DNA of 64,000 bases from NCBI GenBank assembly GCA_949317995.1, contig OX439040.1, positions 53,664,089 through 53,728,088 of the forward strand. Direction: 5' to 3'. The notes under the pieces are model-generated. The model made no database searches. It was not told the DNA's origin and saw only the letters and a list, made by a program, of their open reading frames with translations. The translations under genes were made by a program, and so were the position numbers. Shown here in pieces: positions 9,590 through 22,664 of this stretch. Within the stretch, counting starts at the first letter, position 1. Each line of letters starts with the position of its first letter. The DNA comes from Acholoe squamosa (lineage: Eukaryota > Annelida > Polychaeta > Phyllodocida > Polynoidae).

Positions 9590-12500
9590 GGGGGGCAGAA
9601 TATTGGGATACTCGTATAGAGCCCCTCTGACAAAAACTTAGGGCCCTTGTCCAATAGGATGGGCCGATTATAAGATTACAGGTGGGACACCTAGCCTAGC
9701 CCTTATGAAGACTTCAGGGCTGAGTATTTTATAGTCACAAATATTTCGGGAGTCCGGTGGTGATCTCCAAATTTTGGTATACTCATATAGAGCCCCCCTA
9801 CCAAAAATTTGAAGCCCTGGACCAATAGGATGGGCCCATTATAAGATTAGATTTAGAGGTGGTACACCTAGCCTAGCCCCTATGCAGAGTTCAGGGCTGA
9901 GTATTTTATAGTCATACATATTTCGGGGGTCCGGCGGTGAACCATAATTTAGGGATCTTCGTCTAGAGCCCCCCCTACCAAAAATTTGGGGCCCTGCTCC
10001 AATAGGACGGGCCCACTATAAGATTAGAGGTGGTACACCTAGCCTAGCCCCTTTAGAGAGTTCAGGGCTGAGTTTTTCATAATCGCAAATATTTTGGAGG
10101 TCCGGCGGTGATCCCCAAATTTTGGGTTACACGTATAGAGCCCCCCCAACCAAAAATTTGAGGCCCTGGTCCAATAGAATGGGCCAACTATAAGATTAGA
10201 GGTGGTACACCTAGCCTAGCCCCTATGGAGAGTTCAGGGCTGAGTTTTTCATAGTCGCAAATATTTTGAGGGTCTGGCTGTGATCCCTAAACTTTGGATG
10301 ACTCGTCTAGACCCCCTCTACCAAAAAATGGGGGCCCTAGTCTAATAGGATGGGCCCACTATAAGATTAGAGGTGGTACACCTAGGCTAGCCCCTATGGA
10401 GAGTTCAGGGCTGAGTTTTTCATAGTCTCAAATATTTCGGGGGTCCAGCGGTGATCCCCAAATTTTGGGGTGCTCGTCTAAAGCCCCCCCTACCAAAAAT
10501 TTGGGGCCCTGGTCCAATTGGATGGGCCCACTATAAGATTAGAGGTGGTACACCTAGCCTAGCCCCTTTAGAGAGTTCAGGGCTGAGTTTTTCATAGTCG
10601 CAAATATTTTGGAGGTTCGGCGGTGATCCCCAAATTTTGAATTACACGTATAGAGCCCCCCAAACCAAAAATTTGAGGCCCTGGTCCAATAGGATGGGCC
10701 AACTATAAGATTAGAGGTGGTACACCTAGCCTAGCCCCTATGGAGAGTTCAGGGCTGAGTTTTTCATAGTCGCAAATATTTCGAGGGTCTGGCTGTGATC
10801 CCTAAACTTTGGATGACTCGTCTAGACCCCCCCTACCAAAAAATGGGGGCCCTGGTCTAATAGGATGGGCCCACTATAAGATTAGAGGTGGTACACCTAG
10901 GCTAGCCCCTATGGAGAGTTCAGGGCTGAGTTTTTCATAGTCTCAAATATTTCGGGGGTCCAGCGGTGATCCCCATATTTTGGGTTACAAATATAGAGCC
11001 CCCCCTACCACAAAATGGGGGCCCTGGTCCAATAGGATGGGCCCACTATAAGATTAGAGGTGGTAAACCTAGCCTAGCCCCTATGGAGAGTTCAGGGCTG
11101 AGTTTTTCATAGTCGCAAATATTTCGGGGGTCCAGCGGTAATCCCCAAATTTTGGGTACACGTCTAGAGCCCCCCCATACCAAAAATTTAAGGCCCTGCT
11201 CCAATAGGATGGGCCCACTATAAGATTAGAGGTGGTACACCTAGCCTAGCCCCTATGGAGAGTTCAGGGCTGAGTTTTTCATAGTCGCAAATATTTCGGA
11301 GGTCCGGTGGTGATCCCCAAATTTGGGTTACACATATAGAGCCCCCCCTACCAAAAATTTGGGGCCCTGGTCCAATAGGATGGGCCCACTGTAAGATTAG
11401 GGGTGGTACACCTAGCCTAGCCCCTATGGAGAGTTCAGGGCTGAGTTTTTCATAGTCGCAAATATTTCGGAGGTCTGGCGGTGATCCCCAAATTTTGGGT
11501 TACATATATAGAGCCCCCCCTGCCAAAAATTTGGGGCCCTGGTCCAATAGGATGGGCCCACTATGAGATTAGAGGTGGTACACCTAGCCTAGCCCCTATG
11601 GAGAGTTCAGGGCTGAGTTTTTCATAGTCGCAAATATTTCGGGGGTCCAGTGGTGATCCCCAAATTTTGGGTACTCACCTAGAGCCCCCCCCCCGTACCA
11701 AAAATTTAAGGCCCTGCTCCAATAGGATGGGCCCACTATAAGATTAGAGGTGGTACACCTAGCCTAGCCCCTATGGAGAGTTCAGGGCTGAGTTTTTCAT
11801 AGTCGCAAATATTTCGGAGGTCCGGTGGTGATCCCCAAATTTGGGTTGCACATATAGAGCCCCCCTACCAAAAATTTGGGGCCCTGGTCCAATAGGATGG
11901 GCCCACTGTAAGATTAGGGGTGGTACACCTAGCCTAGCCCCTATGGAGAGTTCAGGGCTGAGTTTTTCATAGTCGCAAATATTTCGGAGGTCTGGCGGTG
12001 ATCCCCAAATTTTGGGTTACATATAAAGAGCCCCCCTGCCAAAAATTTGGGGCCCTGGTCCAATAGGATGGGCCCACTATAAGATTAGAGGTGGTACACC
12101 TAGCCTAGCCCCTATGGAGAGTTCAGGGCTGAGTTTTTCATAGTCGCAAATATTTCGGGGGTCCAGTGGTGATCCCCAAATTTTGGGTACTCATCTAGAG
12201 CCCCCCCCCCGTACAAAAAATTTAAGGCCTTGCTCCAATAGGATGGGCCCACTATAAGATTAGAGGTGGTACACCTAGCCTAGCCCCTATGGAGAGTTCA
12301 GGGCTGAGTTTTTCATAGTCGCAAATATTTCAAGGGTCTGGCTGTGATCCCTAAACTTTGGATGACTCGTCTAGACCCCCCCTACCAAAAAATGGGGGCC
12401 CTGGTCTAATAGGATGGGCCCACTATAAGATTAGAGGTGGTACACCTAGGCTAGCCCCTATGGAGAGTTCAGGGCTGAGTTTTTCATAGTCTCAAATATT

Positions 12501-13695
12501 TCGGGGGTCCAGCGGTGATCCCCAAATTTTGGGGTGCTCGTCTAAAGCCCCCCCTTACAAAAATTTGGGGCCCTGGTCCAATTGGATGGGCCCACTATAA
12601 GATTAGAGGTGGTACACCTAGCCTAGCCCCTTTAGAGAGTTCAGGGCTGAGTTTTTCATAGTCGCAAATATTTTGGAGGTTCGGCGGTGATCCCCAAATT
12701 TTGAATTACACGTATAGAGCCCCCCCAACCAAAAATTTGAGTCCCTGGTCCAATAGGATGGGCCAACTATAAGATTAGAGGTGGTACACCTAGCCTAGCC
12801 CCTATGGAGATTTCAGGGCTGAGTTTTTCATAGTCGCAAATATTTCGAGGGTCTGGCTGTGATCCCTGAACTTTGGGTGACTCGTCTAGACCCCCCCCTA
12901 CCAAAAAATGGGGGCCTTGGTCTAATAGGATGGGCCCACTATAAGATTAGAGGTGGTACACCTAGCCTAGCCCCTATGGAGAGTTCAGGGCTGAGTTTTT
13001 CATAGTCGCAAATATTTCGGAGGTCCGGTGGTGATCCCCAAATTTGGGTTACACATATAGAGCCCCCCCTACCAAAAAATTGGGGCCCTGGTCCAATAGG
13101 ATGGGCCCACTGTAAGATTAGGGGTGGTACACCTAGCCTAGCCCCTATGGAGAGTTCAGGGCTGAGTTTTTCATAGTCGCAAATATTTCGGAGGTCTGGC
13201 GGTGATCCCCAAATTTTGGGTTGCATATATAGAGCCCCCCCTGCCAAAAATTTGGGGCCCTGGTCCAATAGGATGGGCCCACTATAAGATTAGAGGTGGT
13301 ACACCTAGCCTAGCCCCTATGGAGAGTTCAGGGCTGAGTTTTTCATAGTCGCAAATATTTCGGGGGTCCAGTGGTGATCCCCAAATTTTGGTTACTCATA
13401 TAGAGCCCCCCCCGTACCAAAAATTTAAGGCCCTACTCCAATAGGATGGGCCCACTATAAGATTAGAGGTGGTACACCTAGACTAGCCCCTATGGAGAGT
13501 TCAGGGCTGAGTTTTTCATAGTCGCAAATATTTCGGAGGTCCGTTGGTGATCCCCAAATTTGGGTTACACATATAGAGCCCCCCCTACCAAAAATTTGGG
13601 CCCTGCACCAATAGGATGGGCCAACTATAAGATTAGAGGTGGTACACCTAGCCTAGCCCCTATGGAGAGTTCAGGGCTGAGTTTTTTTATAGTCG
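9590..13695 (-). repeat. 172-bp satellite, old block with higher-order structure
   Basis: About 24 diverged copies; the marker AGATTAGAGGTGGTACACC recurs every 172 bp on average (9679 to 13634). Monomer types alternate in threes: the variant with TTTAAGGCCCTGCTCC is at 11190, 11706 and 12222 (516 apart), and the variant with CTGTAAGATTAGGGG is at 11388 and 11907. This gives a 516-bp higher-order unit in parts of the block. Orientation is opposite to the block that follows. The open frame at 12939-13268 is satellite, not a gene. Confidence 0.9.
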
Positions 13696-16600
13696 CAATA
13701 GGACTCTCCATAGGGGCTAGGCCAGGGCCCCAATTTTTTGGTAGGGGGGGCTCTATATGTGTAACCCAAAATTTGGGGATCAACGCCGGACCTTCGAAAT
13801 ATTTGCGACTATGAAAAACTCAGCCCTGAACTCTCCATAGGGGCTAGGCTAGGTGTACCACCTCTAATCTTTTAGTGGGCCCATCCTATTGCACCAGGGC
13901 CCCAATTTTTTGGTAGGGGGGGGCTCTATATGTGTAACCCAAAATTTGGGGATCAACGCCGGACCTCCGAAATATTTGCGACTATGAAAAACTCAGCCCT
14001 GAACTCTCCATAGGGGCTAGGCTAGGTGTACCACCTCTAATCTTATAGTGGGCCCATCCTATTGCACCAGGGCCCCAATTTTTTGGTAGGGGGGGCTCTA
14101 TATGTGTAACCCAAAATTTGGGGATCAACGCCGGACCTCCGAAATATTTGCGACTATGAAAAACTCAGCCCTGAACTCTCCATAGGGGCTAGGCTAGGTG
14201 TACCACCTCTAATCTTATAGTGGGCCCATCCTATTGCACCAGGGCCCCAATTTTTTGGTAGGGGGGGCTCTATATGTGTAACCCAAAATTTGGGGATCAA
14301 CGCCGGACCTCCGAAATATTTGCGACTATGAAAAACTCAGCCCTGAACTCTCCATAGGGGCTAGGCTAGGTGTACCACCTCTAATCTTATAGTGGGCCCA
14401 TCCTATTGCACCAGGGCCCCAATTTTTTGGTAGGGGGGGCTCTATATGTGTAACCCAAAATTTGGGGATCAACGCCGGACCTCCGAAATATTTGCGACTA
14501 TGAAAAACTCAGCCCTGAACTCTCCATAGGGGCTAGGCTAGGTGTACCACCTCTAATCTTATAGTGGGCCCATCCTATTGCACCAGGGCCCCAATTTTTT
14601 GGTAGGGGGGGGCTCTATATGTGTAACCCAAAATTTGGGGATCAACGCCGGACCTCCGAAATATTTGCGACTATGAAAAACTCAGCCCTGAACTCTCCAT
14701 AGGGGCTAGGCTAGGTGTACCACCTCTAATCTTATAGTGGGCCCATCCTATTGCACCAGGGCCCCAATTTTTTGGTAGGGGGGGCTCTATATGTGTAACC
14801 CAAAATTTGGGGATCAACGCCGGACCTCCGAAATATTTGCGACTATGAAAAACTCAGCCCTGAACTCTCCATAGGGGCTAGGCTAGGTGTACCACCTCTA
14901 ATCTTATAGTGGGCCCATCCTATTGCACCAGGGCCCCAATTTTTTGGTAGGGGGGGCTCTATATGTGTAACCCAAAATTTGGGGATCAACGCCGGACCTC
15001 CGAAATATTTGCGACTATGAAAAACTCAGCCCTGAACTCTCCATAGGGGCTAGGCTAGGTGTACCACCTCTAATCTTATAGTGGGCCCATCCTATTGCAC
15101 CAGGGCCCCAATTTTTTGGTAGGGGGGGCTCTATATGTGTAACCCAAAATTTGGGGATCAACGCCGGACCTCCGAAATATTTGCGACTATGAAAAACTCA
15201 GCCCTGAACTCTCCATAGGGGCTAGGCTAGGTGTACCACCTCTAATCTTATAGTGGGCCCATCCTATTGCACCAGGGCCCCAATTTTTTGGTAGGGGGGG
15301 CTCTATATGTGTAACCCAAAATTTGGGGATCAACGCCGGACCTCCGAAATATTTGCGACTATGAAAAACTCAGCCCTGAACTCTCCATAGGGGCTAGGCT
15401 AGGTGTACCACCTCTAATCTTATAGTGGGCCCATCCTATTGCACCAGGGCCCCAATTTTTTGGTAGGGGGGGCTCTATATGTGTAACCCAAAATTTGGGG
15501 ATCAACGCCGGACCTCCGAAATATTTGCGACTATGAAAAACTCAGCCCTGAACTCTCCATAGGGGCTAGGCTAGGTGTACCACCTCTAATCTTATAGTGG
15601 GCCCATCCTATTGCACCAGGGCCCCAATTTTTTGGTAGGGGGGGCTCTATATGTGTAACCCAAAATTTGGGGATCAACGCCGGACCTCCGAAATATTTGC
15701 GACTATGAAAAACTCAGCCCTGAACTCTCCATAGGGGCTAGGCTAGGTGTACCACCTCTAATCTTATAGTGGGCCCATCCTATTGCACCAGGGCCCCAAT
15801 TTTTTGGTAGGGGGGGCTCTATATGTGTAACCCAAAATTTGGGGATCAACGCCGGACCTCCGAAATATTTGCGACTATGAAAAACTCAGCCCTGAACTCT
15901 CCATAGGGGCTAGGCTAGGTGTACCACCTCTAATCTTATAGTGGGCCCATCCTATTGCACCAGGGCCCCAATTTTTTGGTAGGGGGGGCTCTATATGTGT
16001 AACCCAAAATTTGGGGATCAACGCCGGACCTCCGAAATATTTGCGACTATGAAAAACTCAGCCCTGAACTCTCCATAGGGGCTAGGCTAGGTGTACCACC
16101 TCTAATCTTATAGTGGGCCCATCCTATTGCACCAGGGCCCCAATTTTTTGGTAGGGGGGGCTCTATATGTGTAACCCAAAATTTGGGGATCAACGCCGGA
16201 CCTCCGAAATATTTGCGACTATGAAAAACTCAGCCCTGAACTCTCCATAGGGGCTAGGCTAGGTGTACCACCTCTAATCTTATAGTGGGCCCATCCTATT
16301 GCACCAGGGCCCCAATTTTTTGGTAGGGGGGGCTCTATATGTGTAACCCAAAATTTGGGGATCAACGCCGGACCTCCGAAATATTTGCGACTATGAAAAA
16401 CTCAGCCCTGAACTCTCCATAGGGGCTAGGCTAGGTGTACCACCTCTAATCTTATAGTGGGCCCATCCTATTGCACCAGGGCCCCAATTTTTTGGTAGGG
16501 GGGGCTCTATATGTGTAACCCAAAATTTGGGGATCAACGCCGGACCTCCGAAATATTTGCGACTATGAAAAACTCAGCCCTGAACTCTCCATAGGGGCTA

Positions 16601-19600
16601 GGCTAGGTGTACCACCTCTAATCTTATAGTGGGCCCATCCTATTGCACCAGGGCCCCAATTTTTTGGTAGGGGGGGCTCTATATGTGTAACCCAAAATTT
16701 GGGGATCAACGCCGGACCTCCGAAATATTTGCGACTATGAAAAACTCAGCCCTGAACTCTCCATAGGGGCTAGGCTAGGTGTACCACCTCTAATCTTATA
16801 GTGGGCCCATCCTATTGCACCAGGGCCCCAATTTTTTGGTAGGGGGGGCTCTATATGTGTAACCCAAAATTTGGGGATCAACGCCGGACCTCCGAAATAT
16901 TTGCGACTATGAAAAACTCAGCCCTGAACTCTCCATAGGGGCTAGGCTAGGTGTACCACCTCTAATCTTATAGTGGGCCCATCCTATTGCACCAGGGCCC
17001 CAATTTTTTGGTAGGGGGGGCTCTATATGTGTAACCCAAAATTTGGGGATCAACGCCGGACCTCCGAAATATTTGCGACTATGAAAAACTCAGCCCTGAA
17101 CTCTCCATAGGGGCTAGGCTAGGTGTACCACCTCTAATCTTATAGTGGGCCCATCCTATTGCACCAGGGCCCCAATTTTTTGGTAGGGGGGGCTCTATAT
17201 GTGTAACCCAAAATTTGGGGATCAACGCCGGACCTCCGAAATATTTGCGACTATGAAAAACTCAGCCCTGAACTCTCCATAGGGGCTAGGCTAGGTGTAC
17301 CACCTCTAATCTTATAGTGGGCCCATCCTATTGCACCAGGGCCCCAATTTTTTGGTAGGGGGGGCTCTATATGTGTAACCCAAAATTTGGGGATCAACGC
17401 CGGACCTCCGAAATATTTGCGACTATGAAAAACTCAGCCCTGAACTCTCCATAGGGGCTAGGCTAGGTGTACCACCTCTAATCTTATAGTGGGCCCATCC
17501 TATTGCACCAGGGCCCCAATTTTTTGGTAGGGGGGGCTCTATATGTGTAACCCAAAATTTGGGGATCAACGCCGGACCTCCGAAATATTTGCGACTATGA
17601 AAAACTCAGCCCTGAACTCTCCATAGGGGCTAGGCTAGGTGTACCACCTCTAATCTTATAGTGGGCCCATCCTATTGCACCAGGGCCCCAATTTTTTGGT
17701 AGGGGGGGCTCTATATGTGTAACCCAAAATTTGGGGATCAACGCCGGACCTCCGAAATATTTGCGACTATGAAAAACTCAGCCCTGAACTCTCCATAGGG
17801 GCTAGGCTAGGTGTACCACCTCTAATCTTATAGTGGGCCCATCCTATTGCACCAGGGCCCCAATTTTTTGGTAGGGGGGGCTCTATATGTGTAACCCAAA
17901 ATTTGGGGATCAACGCCGGACCTCCGAAATATTTGCGACTATGAAAAACTCAGCCCTGAACTCTCCATAGGGGCTAGGCTAGGTGTACCACCTCTAATCT
18001 TATAGTGGGCCCATCCTATTGCACCAGGGCCCCAATTTTTTGGTAGGGGGGGCTCTATATGTGTAACCCAAAATTTGGGGATCAACGCCGGACCTCCGAA
18101 ATATTTGCGACTATGAAAAACTCAGCCCTGAACTCTCCATAGGGGCTAGGCTAGGTGTACCACCTCTAATCTTATAGTGGGCCCATCCTATTGCACCAGG
18201 GCCCCAATTTTTTGGTAGGGGGGGCTCTATATGTGTAACCCAAAATTTGGGGATCAACGCCGGACCTCCGAAATATTTGCGACTATGAAAAACTCAGCCC
18301 TGAACTCTCCATAGGGGCTAGGCTAGGTGTACCACCTCTAATCTTATAGTGGGCCCATCCTATTGCACCAGGGCCCCAATTTTTTGGTAGGGGGGGCTCT
18401 ATATGTGTAACCCAAAATTTGGGGATCAACGCCGGACCTCCGAAATATTTGCGACTATGAAAAACTCAGCCCTGAACTCTCCATAGGGGCTAGGCTAGGT
18501 GTACCACCTCTAATCTTATAGTGGGCCCATCCTATTGCACCAGGGCCCCAATTTTTTGGTAGGGGGGGCTCTATATGTGTAACCCAAAATTTGGGGATCA
18601 ACGCCGGACCTCCGAAATATTTGCGACTATGAAAAACTCAGCCCTGAACTCTCCATAGGGGCTAGGCTAGGTGTACCACCTCTAATCTTATAGTGGGCCC
18701 ATCCTATTGCACCAGGGCCCCAATTTTTTGGTAGGGGGGGCTCTATATGTGTAACCCAAAATTTGGGGATCAACGCCGGACCTCCGAAATATTTGCGACT
18801 ATGAAAAACTCAGCCCTGAACTCTCCATAGGGGCTAGGCTAGGTGTACCACCTCTAATCTTATAGTGGGCCCATCCTATTGCACCAGGGCCCCAATTTTT
18901 TGGTAGGGGGGGCTCTATATGTGTAACCCAAAATTTGGGGATCAACGCCGGACCTCCGAAATATTTGCGACTATGAAAAACTCAGCCCTGAACTCTCCAT
19001 AGGGGCTAGGCTAGGTGTACCACCTCTAATCTTATAGTGGGCCCATCCTATTGCACCAGGGCCCCAATTTTTTGGTAGGGGGGGCTCTATATGTGTAACC
19101 CAAAATTTGGGGATCAACGCCGGACCTCCGAAATATTTGCGACTATGAAAAACTCAGCCCTGAACTCTCCATAGGGGCTAGGCTAGGTGTACCACCTCTA
19201 ATCTTATAGTGGGCCCATCCTATTGCACCAGGGCCCCAATTTTTTGGTAGGGGGGGCTCTATATGTGTAACCCAAAATTTGGGGATCAACGCCGGACCTC
19301 CGAAATATTTGCGACTATGAAAAACTCAGCCCTGAACTCTCCATAGGGGCTAGGCTAGGTGTACCACCTCTAATCTTATAGTGGGCCCATCCTATTGCAC
19401 CAGGGCCCCAATTTTTTGGTAGGGGGGGCTCTATATGTGTAACCCAAAATTTGGGGATCAACGCCGGACCTCCGAAATATTTGCGACTATGAAAAACTCA
19501 GCCCTGAACTCTCCATAGGGGCTAGGCTAGGTGTACCACCTCTAATCTTATAGTGGGCCCATCCTATTGCACCAGGGCCCCAATTTTTTGGTAGGGGGGG

Positions 19601-20463
19601 CTCTATATGTGTAACCCAAAATTTGGGGATCAACGCCGGACCTCCGAAATATTTGCGACTATGAAAAACTCAGCCCTGAACTCTCCATAGGGGCTAGGCT
19701 AGGTGTACCACCTCTAATCTTATAGTGGGCCCATCCTATTGCACCAGGGCCCCAATTTTTTGGTAGGGGGGGCTCTATATGTGTAACCCAAAATTTGGGG
19801 ATCAACGCCGGACCTCCGAAATATTTGCGACTATGAAAAACTCAGCCCTGAACTCTCCATAGGGGCTAGGCTAGGTGTACCACCTCTAATCTTATAGTGG
19901 GCCCATCCTATTGCACCAGGGCCCCAATTTTTTGGTAGGGGGGGCTCTATATGTGTAACCCAAAATTTGGGGATCAACGCCGGACCTCCGAAATATTTGC
20001 GACTATGAAAAACTCAGCCCTGAACTCTCCATAGGGGCTAGGCTAGGTGTACCACCTCTAATCTTATAGTGGGCCCATCCTATTGCACCAGGGCCCCAAT
20101 TTTTTGGTAGGGGGGGCTCTATATGTGTAACCCAAAATTTGGGGATCAACGCCGGACCTCCGAAATATTTGCGACTATGAAAAACTCAGCCCTGAACTCT
20201 CCATAGGGGCTAGGCTAGGTGTACCACCTCTAATCTTATAGTGGGCCCATCCTATTGCACCAGGGCCCCAATTTTTTGGTAGGGGGGGCTCTATATGTGT
20301 AACCCAAAATTTGGGGATCAACGCCGGACCTCCGAAATATTTGCGACTATGAAAAACTCAGCCCTGAACTCTCCATAGGGGCTAGGCTAGGTGTACCACC
20401 TCTAATCTTATAGTGGGCCCATCCTATTGCACCAGGGCCCCAATTTTTTGGTAGGGGGGGGCT
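13696..20463 (+). repeat. 172-bp satellite, young homogeneous block, inverted
   Basis: About 40 copies of the same monomer in reverse orientation. From 14067 to 20432 the phrase CCAGGGCCCCAATTTTTTGG recurs every 172 bp, and copies look identical apart from a run of 7 or 8 G. The first copy at the junction lacks the middle of the monomer. It is closest to the old-block variant with ACACATATAGAGCC. The block ends abruptly after the G run at 20463. The frame at 13560-13814 is satellite. Confidence 0.92.
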
Positions 20464-20650
20464 CTGAATCCAGTCCTGATTGTGTTAGGTAATGCTTCAA
20501 AATTTAGACAAATAAGAATTGTATAGAATTGTTTGTGCGGTACTGTTTTTATATTTCTTTGGAGTGGCCCCCCTGCGCTAGCTGGGCCACGTTGGTCAAG
20601 CAGAAGCAGTTACGCCGCAGGCGCTACCCCTTGGTCTTTTCTAACCGCTT
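20464..20650. other. Right flank of the satellite block
   Basis: Non-coding. Contains the mirrored copies of the left-flank repeats (GAGTGGCCCCCC at 20562-20573 and the 22-bp repeat at 20623-20644). Confidence 0.6.
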
Positions 20651-22350
20651 CGGGCTATCAGCTGATCGGTGGCAAATGTGGGTCACGTCTAAGAAATTGA
20701 AGTTTTAACACCTAAAATTCAACCAAACCCAGAAAATAACCCCCCCAAGCACTGTAAAATGGTGAAATCTTCCATAAGAGTGGAGAAATTTCCCATAAAA
20801 TGTGCAAATGAAGTTTTAAACATAAAATAATGTACCGCTGATCTGAGCCTCAGTGCAATCTCTATGGCCTATGCCATGGGAGCGATGTCACAGCCAGACA
20901 TCAGAATGCTTTATTTTTTTCTTGACATTTTAGGCTTCACCCCCCTAAAAATCCTTAAGAGGCTAAAAACTAGAATAATTAAACTTATATTTGGCGCAAA
21001 CCCTATGCAGAAATTCAAAATATGAAGGTCAGGAGAATTATTTTAGTTTTGACTTTGTTCACGTAATGATAAGTCTATGGGCACTGTACCGGTAGAAGGA
21101 CTGAATGGAAGACTTAATATACGAATTTTTTAAAGCTAGTTAGGGCTATATCTCAGCACTGAGGTTAATACATTATAAACTTGAGTTATTTTACTTGTTT
21201 ACCATCGTACTCCCATTAAAAAGTATTCAGGATTTATTTAATGACAGCTCATTTAGTTTTGGTCGACATGGGCCTATTTTAGCATTGAAAGTATATGGAA
21301 ATGACTGATACGGCCAGACATCAAAATGCTTTATTTTTTTTTTGACATTTTAGGCTTCAACCCCCTAAAAATCCTTAAGAGGCTAAAAACTAGAATAGTT
21401 AAACTAATATTTGGCGCAATCCCCACCCAGAAATTCGAAATATTAAGCCCAGGAGAAATTATTTAGTTTTAGCTTTGTTCACGTAATGATAACTCTATGG
21501 GGACTGTACCGGTAGAAGCACTGAATGGAAGACTTAATATACGAATTTTTTAAAGCTAGTTAGGGCTATATCTCAGCACTGAGGTTAATACATTATAAAC
21601 TTTAGTTATTTTACTTATTTGCCATCGTATTCCCATTAAAAAATATGCAGTGGTTAATATGTTATAGCTGTTTTAGTTTTGCTCAACATGGGTCTATTTT
21701 AGCATTGAAAGTATATGGAAATGACTGATACGGCCAGACATCAAAATGCTTTATTTTTTTTTTGACATCTTAGGCTTCAACCCCCTAAAAATCCTTAAGA
21801 GGCTAAAAACTAGAATAGTTAAACTAATATTTGGCGCAATCCCCACCCAGAAATTCAAAATATTAAGCCCAGGAGAAATTATTTAGTTTTAGCTTTATTC
21901 ATGTAATGATAAGTCTATGGGGACAGCTATAAGGCGCACCTACAGAATAATTTTTGTATTGGTGGGTTAGGCCTAATTTTCAGCACTGAGACTAATACAT
22001 AGTAAACTTGAGTTATTTTACTTGTTTACCATCGTACTCCCATTAAAAAGTATTCAGGATTTATTTAATGACAGCTCATTTAGTTTTGGTCGACATGGGC
22101 CTATTTTAGCATTGAAAGTATATGGAAATGACTGATACGGTCAGACATCAAAATGCTTTATTTTTTTTTTTGACATCTTAGGCTTCAACCCCCTAAAAAT
22201 CCTTAAGAGGCTAAAAACTAGAATAGTTAAACTAATATTTGGCGCAATCCCCACCCAGAAATTCGAAATATTAAGCCCAGGAGAAATTATTTAGTTTTAG
22301 CTTTGTTCACGTAATGATAACTCTATGGGGACTGTACTGGTAGAAGCACT

Positions 22351-22519
22351 GTCATGTTACTGCTTGTTAAAAGTAGTGGCGGGTCATTGTTGCAACGGGT
22401 AGGACCACCACACACCTCACCTGTGCTGCCACCTGGCAGCCTCTCTCTGGTCATCTGACCGCCCACTTTTCCCCTCCATTCCTGCCTTTGTCTCGGTGCT
22501 CTCCACATCAACTTTCTAC
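22351..22519 (+). repeat. A1, left split direct repeat
   Basis: 169 bp, starting GTCATGTTACTGCTTG and ending CACATCAACTTTCTAC. Matches A2 without a visible difference. It probably carries the promoter or RNA start, but I see no clear TATA box. Confidence 0.9.
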
Positions 22520-22664
22520 AGCAGCCAACACTTGCACATATTCAAGTTTTTACTTTGACTACACTGACTTTTATTCACAGTTGTTGAGCTAGCTATATAG
22601 TGGACCCTTGCTGAATTTAGTAGGTGAGGTTATAGCCCAGACAAACCAGAATTTTTCCTTCGCA

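Noticed and set aside
12939-13814. Open frames of 84-109 codons in the satellite
   Set aside because: They are translations of the 172-bp monomer, shift with copy variants, and have no independent coding signal.
9590-20463. CRISPR-like array
   Set aside because: The monomer is continuous 172-bp satellite with no short repeat plus unique spacer structure, and the genome is eukaryotic.
22608-22664. Longer ORF1 starting before 22665
   Set aside because: The extension has no ATG; 22665 is the first ATG and has good context.
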